Shown: one piece after another, positions 1-11,049 of the stretch
Position numbering within the stretch: the first letter of the stretch is position 1
Layout: each line of letters starts with the position of its first letter
Origin: Hymenoscyphus infarciens
Taxonomy: Eukaryota > Ascomycota > Leotiomycetes > Helotiales > Helotiaceae
Assembly: GCA_001414345.1 (NCBI GenBank)
Contig: LLCB01000248.1
Span: forward strand, 25,698 to 89,697
DNA length: 64,000 nucleotides
Direction: 5' to 3'
The notes under the pieces: generated by a model
Database searches by the model: none
What the model was told of the DNA's origin: nothing
The model's input: the letters and a program-made list of their open reading frames with translations, nothing else
Translations under genes and position numbers: made by a program

Positions 1-1144
1 AGGAAGGAAAACTATGGGGTAATGTGGCTTTACGCCACGGTACCCATGCTTTGGAGGTTCATCTATTGTAAACTTCGAGCTAGGAAGAGAATCGTCGGCC
101 GCCAGATTCCTATTTCCGTTTATTTGGGGGATTTGGCATGCTTTATCTACAATGCATTCGACTTGTTCCGTGATATGTTTCGTATGGGCTAGCATTCCAA
201 AACAGTCCTCGGGAGTCTCCTTCAGAAATGTTTGCTACATTCATCGCGACTCTCAACTTCACTCCTGGTCTCTATCACCAGAAAACCCTCAAACCCGAAT
301 ATTTACAGGACATCCAGTCTCCTCATGAGAACCCAAGAGATTCGATCATTCACCGTACACCCCTTTTACCAAGGATTATGCGAAATTATTTAGCAGAATC
401 AAAAGAACATAAGAACAATTTCAATTGTCAATACATATCTCGGAACAATAGGTGCAAATCAAAAGTATCCTGCCATTTTGAAACAACTGATCTTTCCAAA
501 CGAAGTTCAGACGATGAAAATAAAATATATTTCTTAATTCGTTTGTACAGACTGTTAGGTCAATTCACCGCAAAAGTATATTACCCCTGTTTAAAGTTGT
601 AGGGATTTTTTACAGTTATAATAAACTTTTGTCACCAAAATGATGGTTTCAAGTGAGTTTGGGTTAGCGTAAAAACAGTGCTCATTTATCCTTTTTACGG
701 TGACTCAAGAGAATAGTCTATATCTTCATCGTAACAATTCATGTTTTAGATAATGGTCCCAAAAAAGGACGAAAAAGGACGAAAAAGGACGAAAAAGGAC
801 GAAAAAGAGCCTTGCTATAATCTTTTGCTGGAAAACTCCCAAGTAACTCTACTCGCAGGAAGTGTGGCAAAATAGGTCTTCGTTCCATGATGAGCCAGGA
901 ATACGACGTGGTTGCTATCCGCTCGCGAGTACAGTACTTCAGGGCCTAGGTATAGTAATTTAGGATTGGCCCTGAATATTTTAAGAGAGAGAGGTTACTA
1001 GTTAACCACCTGGAAAGACTCGCGATCGAGTTCTCTCTACGCTACCGAAATGTCGAGAAGTTGATTTGAAAGTAACATAATTCGAGATGTCACTCGAACA
1101 CCGAGAGAAAGGAGAATTCATGGTGTGAGGGGACTAGGTAGGTA
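1..1144. other. Intergenic, no gene recognised
   Basis: No convincing coding region is visible. The longest open frame, 228-602 on the + strand, has no recognisable motif. The only structure is the 10-bp tandem repeat listed separately at 762-806. Confidence 0.5.
762..806. repeat. 10-bp tandem repeat
   Basis: About four and a half head-to-tail copies of GGACGAAAAA, nearly perfect. No gene overlaps it. Confidence 0.9.
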
Positions 1145-1520
1145 TCGACTATCGATTGACCTGGTAGCTAAACCCTTGTCGAGTATAGGTAAGCTGGGAG
1201 TTACTGGTGGGTAGTGGGTAAACTGGCAAAAAGGTGACGTGTAAGCCGTGAGTTACTTGTGGGTAAATTGTTAATTGGTTTGCGAGTAAGCTATGGCTTA
1301 CTCGATGTCTATCTACCGTAGGGGCCAAAAAATATGGCGAGTAAGCTGTCAACTCGTAGCTTACTCGACGTCTATCAGTGGACCCAAGACCTCTCACGAG
1401 TAAGTTATCTATCGATCTAGGAGTATTCCATCAACTGACTTTACACCTCAACGAGTAAGTAAGCTATCGACGTATAGCTCACCTAGTCTCTATCGCGGGG
1501 GCCAAAACAACTCACGAGGT
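1145..1520. repeat. Interspersed CGAGTAAGCT repeat, copy 1
   Basis: Irregular block in which CGAGTAAGCT and its complement AGCTTACTCG recur, along with GTCTATC and GGGGCCAAAA. The same words, in the opposite orientation, make up the block at 29330-29590. Open frames through the block (for example 1149-1397 on the - strand) probably reflect the repeat words lacking stop codons rather than a gene. Confidence 0.75.
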
Positions 1521-2661
1521 TGGGTTTTTTCAACTTGATGGCTTGTGGTTATCATATCCACCATCTTGCCGGTTTGGAGTAAGGAAAGTTATTTTACTCA
1601 TTGAGACGTCGTCGTTGATGTTCTAGATCCCGTAAAGCCAGGGAGTCGTTTGCTGAGTCTGCCCTGAATCGTGCTTAAGTTATATATATATATATGTTTT
1701 TTTTTGTTTTTTTTTGGAAAGGATGGATGAGAACGCAGTTTCAAGGGGAGATTGTGGATTATGAACAGTTGGTTTTATTCTCTCTTGTGCCCCTTGTACT
1801 AATCTTTTGACCTTGTCTTTGGGTTTTTCAATTGAGTTTCAAAGCCCGAACCGGTTTATACGGAGATAGAGAGTTCTTCTTATCACTCTCAGTTGAGACA
1901 GGGTTTTCTGGAAGTTGGAAATTGGAAATTGGAAAATAAAGTCCCTAGTTCATGTTTAAGAGGGTTTCGCGTGTGTGCTTTCGGTATTTGTTCATTAGAA
2001 TCTTCTTGTTTCCTTTCTGGGAAGTTTCTGGTTTTTTACATGAAGAGAAATAGGCAAATCTTTAATTTATGAAGTTCACCTTTTGTATAAAAACCTGTAA
2101 TTGTGATATTAGTCTTGACTATTTCGTGAACCAGGGGTGAAGTGCTTCTCAAGGACATGCCAGTGATTTTTTTGTATTGTGAAGGTCTGTGAATGCTGAT
2201 ATTTCCTTGGTCAATTTGTCATCCCAAGTACATCCACTAAAACCTATTGTTCCAAGAGTTCAAGAAAAATCAAGTTTATTAAATGATAGAATCAAAAGAC
2301 TGTTAACCATCTCGCAACCTCTTATTCTCATATATAGACAATCATAATAGTAATTATTATGCTCCTCCACTTGTGCCAAACCCCCAAGTCTTCACGATGA
2401 AATGAAGTTCAACAGGGAACTTCCTCTCAAATCTTTCACACCTTTCGGCTAGTGAAGAAATTCAATTGGCATGATTCATACTCGCATTTCAACGCCGCCG
2501 GAAACCCATGCTAATTACCAAAATCGAACTGCCGCTATGCAATCATTATCTCCTATCAACCAGGTTTCAGTTATTCCTGAGCACATCGTCCGCCCAGTAT
2601 GATTCTTCAACTTCACCCCGTATCAATTTAAAAACTCCCACCAAACAACCCCCCCTCTCAC
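1521..2661. other. Intergenic 3' of the MFS gene
   Basis: No gene seen. It contains a short (TA)n run followed by T-rich runs near 1680-1715 and a GGAAATT-type tandem near 1911-1940. The part next to 2662 should hold the 3' UTR and polyadenylation site of the MFS gene. Confidence 0.45.
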
Positions 2662-4570
2662 CTACGCAGACAAGACACTTCCCTCTCCCTCCCCACCATC
2701 AACCTTATCCAACCTTGACCTTTCAAGTCCCCCTTTACTAAACCCACCAGGAAGCGAACACCATAGCCCCAGAATGACAATCAACAACCCCAAAGCAAAA
2801 GGCTGCAAAACCCACACTCCCTTCGCCTGAGCCAAAGCCCCAACAGCAAAAGGAAATACCGCAGCTCCTCCGCCCCCAAAAGCACTAGCAAACCCAATAG
2901 TGCTAATATGCAACCTCTTCGGCAATATCTTCGTCGCAACCACAATAACAGCCGGAAACAGCGGTCCCAAAAAGAAACCCAGCCAGCCCGCGAAGATGGC
3001 GGAAGAGATAAACGAAGGAATGAGCCAAAAACAAAGTTCACAACCGATAGAAAGGAGGAGATAAGCAGTGATAGCCAGTTTCTCTCCGATACGTCCGGTT
3101 ATGAAACCTAGTGTTATTCGTCCGATGGTGAGACCGAGCCAGAATCCCGTTACTACGATTCCCGATTCGAAGGGGGAGCCGTGACGGACTTTCAGCATGA
3201 ATGTTACCAACCAGCCGCCCAGGGAAACTTCTACACCGACGTAGCAGAGGAGGAAGAATGCGCAAATCCAAGTTATTGGGTTGAGGACTGCTTCTTTTGT
3301 TCGGGATTTTGCTGGGGAAGTGGTTTCTGAGATGGGGTGGGCGTGGGAGGCGCGGTAGACCGCGCCTGTTGCTTTGCGGAAGGAGAGGACGCAGACTATG
3401 AGTTCGATTACCGAGAGGGCAGTCCTGAACTTTCGTTGGCATTTGAGGACGCAATTTTTGAGATGCATAGTTGGAGAGAATGGCTTACATGATATAGTAG
3501 AATGATGACCATTGCATCTCCCATTTCGTGACCATTGCTGTTGCTAGGAGGGGACTGATTGTAGCACCTAGACCGTATGCTCCATGCAGAAAACCCAAAA
3601 GCCTAGATTCATACAAAGTCAGTTTCTATAATCCAACGAGAAGGCCGAGTGAACCAAAAAAGCCCCGGGAAACCAGAAAGTGCAACCCAAGCCCTTGGAC
3701 CTGGTTTTGTGCGAGTAAATTCTGAAGAATGGCCAAGTTTCAAAACGCGTTGATCGAGTTCGACTTTATTAGCGACTCTGGTTTCTTCCAAGCCAGCAAG
3801 CATATATACTTGCAGGCCCCCATGAACATCCATACCCACGTGGGACACTCCAATACACATCAAGCACTGAAACCAGAGTGAAAAGAAAACGTCCCGACTT
3901 ACTCATTAGCATGTCTCATATTCCCTACCCAAGCATTAAAACATCCATCCTCAATCCCATTCGCGAACCCACTCAAAATAAATACAATCGGTAAAACCGC
4001 ATAAGGGGGCTTCGAACTCGTCACTGCATAGATGATAATTTTCAATGCTCTGTCTAGAATCAGCTTTTTCTCCTTTAGTATGGAAGGGGATGATTACGGA
4101 GCAATACTAACGACACCAATTTGACCAAGTCTCATATGAAGTCTGTTGTTTATGATGGCTGCAACTGTGTATCCCAAAAATGGGGAGAGGAAAACTAGGG
4201 ATATGGTTGTGTAGTTTATGTTGTAGTATTCTTCGAGCTTGATAACTGTTAATTTCTATACTCCTGAATAAACCAGGATTCTAGGAACTCACGTAAGGAA
4301 TAAGTGCCTGCAAAAAATCAATTAGCCGAAATTTTCTCATTCGTGATGGTGATTTCATACACCATAAGCAGCATCATTCATTCCCATAGTCGTAAATGCA
4401 TAGAGTGTTGATAAATAACGGTAAGCATTTATCCTTGGTTCATTCCATAATTCTTCTTGATCATCTTCGTTGTTGGCCATGAGGAGGGGGGTGGATTCAG
4501 AGGTTCCCTTTGAGAGACTTGGCATTGTTGCGTTTGGGGCCGGACCCGTGATGATGGTATCACCTTCCAT
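2662..4570 (-). CDS. Major facilitator superfamily transporter, Bsc6-like
   Basis: Probable plasma- or vacuolar-membrane carrier of the fungal family annotated as bypass-of-stop-codon protein 6; substrate unknown. My model has six exons: 4361-4570, 4293-4307, 4108-4237, 3903-4053, 3489-3602 and 2662-3424, giving 460 residues, normal for the family. Introns are 53, 55, 54, 300 and 64 nt. The start ATG at 4570 opens a hydrophilic N-terminus (about 40 residues), followed by hydrophobic segments typical of a 12-helix MFS protein. Family-like stretches are visible: ISLVFLSPFLGY, GFLHGAYGLGATISP and LGLTIGRITLGF. Exon 2 is only 15 nt. The third intron needs a GTATTG donor at 4107 to keep frame; the alternative GTAATC donor at 4097 shifts it. 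The fourth intron is long for this genome. The substrate cannot be deduced, and the last exon is the most secure part. Confidence 0.8.
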
Positions 4571-5346
4571 GGTCAGATTGATGGGTCTTGCTGTGCTCTT
4601 AAGAGATTACGATGTATATGTGAAGTGTTGCGAAACGCTATGTGCGAGTGGTTTATTTTCTTGATTGGAACCCACTGGTCAGCTTCAAGTGTGGTCCTAC
4701 AGTGTTCGATCTCAGAAGTGGGGATTTTGTGAATCACCGAGGACGCAGAGTAAGAGCAAGTGTAAAACAGAGATGCGAAATGGTGAATCACAGGGGAAGT
4801 AGAAGGAAGAAAAGCGTAAAAGAAGGGATGAGGAAGAGAAATGAAGAATATTTTGACATATCTCCTTCCCCACGAAGTAAAGATCCGCAATTACCCCATC
4901 CATGCAGCATAGCATCTTCGATGCTTGATGTACGAGAATTCAAGTGTGTGCCAGCAATGATCAAATCCCATTGGTCGTATTGTTATCTGGTGGAGAGTGT
5001 ATAGCTGCAACCAAACCCCGGCTTACAATCTGGCCCACAACTCATTGCTTGCCAAGCACGAAGGTTCGCCAGGCGGTCCGGCAAACCGAGTTTGTGTGAG
5101 CACTCTCAGTTCACATGTGCACTCTGAACAACCTCAAATCCCCAACGAATTAGTAAATCTGTACCACTAGGTTATCTTGAAGGCAACATAGGCTACAGTC
5201 TAGGTCTGATAGCCAAAAGAGCGGTCACAGAAACCGCCTCGCGGACGGCACGACCTCGGAATGGTATGCAAGGTTTTCCGCCTTTAGTTTCCCGATTCCA
5301 TACGTGGGGTAGATCCATATCTCCAGGCCGCAAACGCATCACTAGC
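4571..5346. promoter_or_regulatory. MFS promoter plus TYW4 3' UTR
   Basis: Gap between two genes on the same (-) strand. It must hold the 3' UTR of TYW4 and the promoter of the MFS gene. I see no coding region and no clear core promoter motif. Confidence 0.4.
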
Positions 5347-8300
5347 CTATGCAGCTCGCTGCAGTTCAGCGACCAATCTCTGCAAATAAAACTGGCGGGC
5401 ACTGCTCGGTACGCGGTCAAACGACTTGAGAATTCTTCCAATGTCTTGCCGTCCTTTCTCGTATACTTGCAGATCTCTGTTTCCGTATACGTCTTTTCCA
5501 GCAGCGTAACCTTCTTGCAAATCCCGAAAGAAAACGTTTACTGCAACACTCAAGTTTGAAATGGGCGAAGCGGCATGAAGCCACAATGCTGGTAGGAATA
5601 AGACATCTCCCTCGTTAAGTACCGCTTCTTGAGGATGTGTTCCGTACAAAATTTGAAGCTCTTCAAAAACGTTTGTACCTGAGCTCGAGGCTCCGGGCTC
5701 AAAATCAAAGTGCAGAACATCGGAAGGTGGAAAGAGCAGTAATTTCTTCTGACCCTGAATCTGACAGAGTATATTTGCCATGACCTGTCTCTAGTCAGTA
5801 AAGCTAGGCTTCAAAGTTGAGGAAATTGACTTACATCATAATGTAGCCACATATTTACGGGGCCGGATACTCGAAGGGGTGAACTGTGTGTGTTGTTGAG
5901 AACATATTCCAGTTCTCTTGGGAGTTGAAATTCAGAAGCAAGGGAAGGATAGTCTTTCTCCAAGCAAGCAGGAATCTCTTTGGCGTTCTCGGCAGAGAGA
6001 GAACGCAAGTAAAGTCTCTCACCATTCCCTACCGAGTCCATGAATTCTCCAAATGGCTTGCTTATATATGCAAAGTTTTTGGTCTTAAAATTCATGTGCT
6101 TTTCTGTGCTTTGATGAATAATCACCTGAATACGTTAACGAGAAAGATTATAGGTCAGGAGAGCCAGACATACCTCTCTATCGTCACCAATTCTTTCTTT
6201 GAGTCCTGTAGGGGTCCATTCCTTGGTACAAGATCCAAGATTCAATCCCCCTAGAATCACGGGCGACCCTGCTCTGAGAAGTGCTTGAAAGTCGTCAGAA
6301 CTCTTAATTTTGACTCGGCGTACTTGAACCAGCCCAGGCGCTATTTGGGCTGGCAATCCTTGAAATTTAGGGGTCGTATTAGTTAATTTTTTGGCACTGG
6401 TCTGTATATAAACCCAAGAATTTGACGCCCATTCCGAGGAATGCGTTTGCTGGGAATCTTCATCGGTGGGAAAGAGCGTGTAAGATCCAGCATTCCACTG
6501 GAAGATATTAGACCAGCTTCTCGCTTAGAAAAACCGGGAATAATAAATATACTCTCGGTTTCGAAAATGGAACGAAGGAAAATATTACTTACGAAGGACC
6601 CAAACGAAAAACATACTGCGGAGCCACCCATTATAACCATGGCGGTGGATTCAACCAAAAGCGTTGTATGTCCGATTACTAGAAGATGGGGGAGTCAGTA
6701 TTGCCTATCAAAAGATGTCTCGGGATACGGCGCAGAATAAATGCTAGGGTTCAGGAATGATTCAGGAATGATTCAGGAATGATTCAGGAATGATTCAGGA
6801 ATGATTTAGGAGTGATTCAAGAGAAAAGACGGCGTCCCCATTACCTACATAGTGGTCTGGGAGCGGACGGATCCAGCTTGTGAGTAATTGTAGAAAGAGT
6901 GAGTGTATTAAGGGAGAATGAGCATATTTCTTCGGACGAGATAAGTAAAGAGTCTTTCATGACACCACCCACAAGATATGTTTCCCCGTTGCAGTTGACA
7001 ACGCTGGCACCAAATCGAGACACGACATTTCTGCCTTGCGATTCGTTCGAGAGGCGCGAGGTATGGAAGCGAAGTTTTGGGTGCTAAGTATATGTCAACG
7101 TAACTTCGAAAGAAGCTGATCAATCGAGTGAAGGGAAATTATCTTTCATAATGTAACTCGGGGAAATATTGGAACTCACATCAGTTGCAAAATCCTCTAT
7201 TTCCCAACGCCAGAAATCTTGTTGGATGATGGAACTTTTTGACATCCCACCTGTAATAAATCCGGATCTATGTCCTGGCGAAGATGGCTTTTCTGATACG
7301 GCGAAAGATGAACCGTATGTTTCACAAGGGGTCTTGTCACCCTCAAGGTGGCATTGAACCCAGCCATGTTGACGACTCCACACTAGATAGTCATGGGATA
7401 TAGTAGTTGAATCAACACGACCTGTTGATACAAGAAGGCATCCTTGACCTAAATTAACCGCCTGATGACGATAGAGCGGCCCAGGGAGATCATCAACTCG
7501 TTCGAATACGTTGACCCATTTATGATATAGCCAGCAATCTCTCAGGGCCTTGTCTGGGGATGTTCTCCCGCCAACAAGTAAAGCTCCCCATTCCCCGAGG
7601 TCTGTGATCGTGTGGCACATTCGACTTGAAGGGTGTACGGACAAACTTTCAGAGAAGCTTTGAGGCTGGCTGCCTTCCAGAGCATACACATCGAAGGAAT
7701 CCATTCTGGTCTTTAGACCCATACCAGCAAAATTGCCAACCATTTTCTGTGTCCGGTTTGTACCCCTAATTGGCAATCCCGCGGCAAAACGCCTAAAGCC
7801 CTGTCCCTTGGGACTTGCAGAGAATACAGCTCGTATTTCTCTTTTTTGAGACCCAAACACATTCACGTGTAAGTTGTAGGACGGCGCGGAAACATTTGAA
7901 GTATCCAAGGACAAGGCAGTGCTGTCAGCTACAAGTAAGAAATAATGGCAGCCAAACAGAGCGAATTCTTCCCACTCATCGAAAGGCTCGATTTTATCGA
8001 GGAGTCTTCGTTCTTCCGGAGAGAGGAAGTCATCGGAGCTCCAGAGCTCCCATAAATTTTGAATCGAAACACTCTTCCAACCTAGTCCCTGAAAACGTTG
8101 ACTCTGGGCTTCCGTAGTTGGGTATTTCAGCACGGCTCTTAGCGGTGTATTCAATTTATCAAAATGGGCCATCATGGTCTTAGCAAACGGATGCTCAATT
8201 CCATCGGGAAGAATTTGCTCTAGGAGACAAAACCTGGCTTGATATTGTTAGCATCCATATATACATATATATTTCAGACGCGCTCACATGTTGGGAGAGT

Positions 8301-9074
8301 ACTTGCCCACTGGATCAATTTATCTGCAAACTGAAAATCCATGTATGTTATCGATACTTCGGCAACAAATAGTATAGAGCAATTTTCCACATCAAGTTCC
8401 GACCTGAGGGTTGTATTTAGGCGATCGAGATCTCGCAAATCACACCCAATCTGCAAATATCCATCGCTGCGGAGTAGAACATCACCACTCTGGAGAATTT
8501 CCATGTTTGTGAACATCGATTGGAGCTCTGGCGTTTTCGCCACCGACTCGCATTTTTTCACCATAAGGTCTTTGTAATCAACATCGACGAAGACGACATC
8601 TTTGGATGATTCTGGATAACGAGATAGGCATTGCCACGGGAGAGGATCGCTGCTCGTCAGCACTAGCTGCTATGTAGTGGAGCGACGACATATTACTCAC
8701 TAGCCACAACCCAAGTTGACTACAACTTTACGCTTCGTGTTCGGCTGCTCTAGAAATCGGTGAATTACTTGATCAACCGCTTTCATTCGAAGCCAATAGC
8801 CTCGATTGATTAGGGGAGAGCGTCGTTGTGGCTTCTTGACAAAATGGCGGAAGAAATGAGATTCATTAGGAAAGTAGAGACGCTCGACACTGCGTTTTGA
8901 GACGATGCTACTATTGTTCGTCTGAGAGGAAGGTTAACACATATTAAAAAACTTGGAATCAGAACTTGTGGTTCTTTTCCCACTTACTCCCATAATCAGA
9001 TCATCCTGAATCAACGAGCTGGTTACTTTTCCATGCTTTGGAGGGGCTTTGGTTTCCCCAGCCAGCATCGCCAT
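5347..9074 (-). CDS. ppm2: tRNA wybutosine-synthesising protein 4 (LCM methyltransferase-Kelch-JmjC)
   Basis: Catalyses the last wybutosine steps on tRNA-Phe G37 (carboxyl methylation and methoxycarbonylation) in the cytoplasm. Nine exons: 8988-9074, 8701-8921, 8288-8649, 7180-8237, 6849-7083, 6593-6678, 6174-6497, 5835-6125 and 5347-5784, giving 1033 residues, as expected for fungal Ppm2. The N-terminus holds the leucine-carboxyl-methyltransferase fold: [14 protein letters not shown], then the SAM-binding [17 protein letters not shown] and FVDVDYKDL. The middle carries Kelch-like GG repeats ([36 protein letters not shown]). The C-terminal third is a JmjC cupin with the HxD pair (WLHYD) and the distal His in [12 protein letters not shown] start at the ATG at 9074 because the frame upstream has only a TTG. 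The gene is head-to-head with atg18. All domains look intact. Confidence 0.93.
6750..6815. repeat. 11-bp minisatellite inside TYW4 intron 5
   Basis: Five exact units of TTCAGGAATGA followed by one diverged unit. The array sits wholly within the 170-nt intron 6679-6848 of the tRNA-modification gene, which is about three times the usual intron length here. Confidence 0.92.
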
Positions 9075-9595
9075 TGCAGTATGCGTCTTTGATTCAACAA
9101 GAAGAGGTCCAGCAGTGGTGACAGAATATCGGGGATTAAGTTCGTGAATGGTGAGAATAGTCAAGTATCGTGAGCTTTCATGGTGTTTTGGAGTTGAATT
9201 CTCTTCCGGGATTCCACCCCTGTTGGACGGAAGGGTCCAAGCTCCCGGCTAGACTAGGCTCTCGCTGCTCATCCATCGCAGCTCTGCAAACACTTGCCCC
9301 GCCATCTCCTCCAGACAGTAAATACCTACATTTTGGTCTTCACTGTCGAGACGGAATCTGGGATGCCTGCCATTGCCATTCACCAGACCATAAAGTCTAC
9401 TTGTACCACCGTTACCGCCAGCAGCGACTTCCCTCGTGAATAACACCTCGGCCCTTGGCTACATTTGTCCCTCTTTGCCTGAGCCTTTGCGCAACGCAAC
9501 GCAAGGCAACGCAACGCGAACAACACCATACCCGTCCTCGCAACCTCAAGATCTTTGGTGTATTAAGCGCCTAGTCAACCTGACAGCCCGTCGCA
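9075..9595. promoter_or_regulatory. Bidirectional promoter between TYW4 and atg18
   Basis: 521 bp separate two divergent start codons, so both promoters must lie here. A short GCAAC tandem (9490-9519) lies about 75 bp upstream of the atg18 ATG, probably in its leader. No TATA box is convincing. Confidence 0.55.
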
Positions 9596-11049
9596 ATGGC
9601 GATGAACTTCGTCACCTTCAATCAGGACTACAGCTGTCTAGCTGTAGGTAAGGAATCACCTGCTGCGGGAGACTGGAACTGCCAGCTAATGTCGGGATTT
9701 TTAAGGAACCTCGAAGGGCTTTCGAATCTACCACACCGACCCATTCTCCAAGATATTTAGCAGCGATGAGGGAAACGTTGCCATTATCGAGATGCTCTTT
9801 TCCACGTCCCTGGTAGCTCTCATTCTTTCCCCTCGGCATCTGATGATCCAAAACACAAAAGTAAGTTCTAGGTATACGCGGACATTTTCACTTCACTGAT
9901 ACTGCTAAAATAGCGATCTTCAATAATCTGCCAATTAACCTTTCCAACTGCTGTCCTCGCAGTCAGGTTGAACCGAAAACGCCTTGCGGTTATATTAGAG
10001 GAGGAGATATACCTATACGATATTTCGAACATGACGCTACTCTACACGATAGCTACCTCACCGAACCCGAATGCCATATGTGCTCTTGCTCCCTCATCCG
10101 AAAACTGTTATATCGCATACCCATTACCAAAGGCTCGCGATGATACAGGAGACAAACGGCCAGCACATGCTCCTCCTCTATCAACATATGTTGCGCCTAC
10201 AACGGGACATGTTATGATATTCGATACCTTACAATTGAAGGCACTGAATGTGGTGGAAGCTCATCAGGCTCCTTTATCATGCATTGCCTTGAACAACGAC
10301 GGTACATTACTCGCGACTGCGTCTGAAAAGGGAACCATTATTAGAGTTTTTGCCTTGCCGAAAGGCCAGAAGTTGTACCAGTTTCGGAGAGGTACATACC
10401 CATCTACAATTTACAGCATGTCCTTTAATTTAAGCTCGACTCTGCTATGTGTCTCTTCCACCACCGACACGGTGCACATTTTTCGACTTGGTGGCCCCGT
10501 TCCAGTGCTACCAGACTCTCCAAGCTCTCCAAATGATAGATGGAACCGTGCTCGCTCACGGAGTTATGACAGTGCCACTGAGTCTCCTACAGCTGATGCC
10601 TCTCCTAGTGATGCTGCAGATTCTCTTAATCGCAAACCAAGCGGCACTTTTGGTAGCATGATTCGAAGGTCATCGCAAATGATGGGCAAGAGTGTTGCTG
10701 GGGTTGTGGGTGGCTATTTACCTCAAGCTGTCACCGAAATGTGGGAACCGATGCGGGATTTTGCTTTCATCAAACTGCCCAAAGGTGGAATGGGCTTGAA
10801 TTCAACCGGTGGTCCACTACGAAGTGTGGTTGCTATGAGTAGTAGTAGCCCCCAGGTTATGATTGTCACGAGCGATGGCGGGTTTTACGTTTTCAACATT
10901 GATATGGAGAATGGAGGCGAAGGCGTTTTGGTAAAGCAATACTCGTAAGTTTTCCCCCGAAAATCTTGTAATTCGCATGCTAACTCCATTCCAGAGTTCT
11001 TCAAGGGGATGATAAGCTCGACCAGTCTACCATAGACTATAGTAATTGA
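9596..11049 (+). CDS. atg18: Autophagy-related PROPPIN Atg18
   Basis: Seven-bladed beta-propeller that binds PI3P and PI(3,5)P2 and works with Atg2 at the phagophore and with Fab1 at the vacuole. Four exons, 9596-9647, 9706-9860, 9914-10944 and 10995-11049, give 430 residues, the usual size in filamentous fungi. The start [18 protein letters not shown] is typical. Later landmarks are the family-like stretches [17 protein letters not shown] and [14 protein letters not shown] and the lipid-binding FRRG motif ([17 protein letters not shown]) near residue 210. A Ser/Pro-rich loop (about 245-290) follows, then the last blade ([24 protein letters not shown]). The last exon adds 18 codons including the stop. 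I call Atg18 rather than Atg21 or Hsv2 from the N-terminus and loop. Head-to-head with TYW4. Confidence 0.95.

Noticed and set aside
228..602. 124-codon open frame at the left edge
   Set aside because: No motif, no homology I recognise, AT-biased composition and no neighbouring exon that extends it.
4054..4107. Frameshift or pseudogene in the MFS gene
   Set aside because: Using the GTATTG donor at 4107 instead of GTAATC restores one frame through all six exons with a 54-nt intron.
8982..9164. Longer N-terminus for TYW4 starting at 9164
   Set aside because: The codon at 9164 is TTG; the first ATG in frame is at 9074 and gives the expected short leader before the methyltransferase domain.
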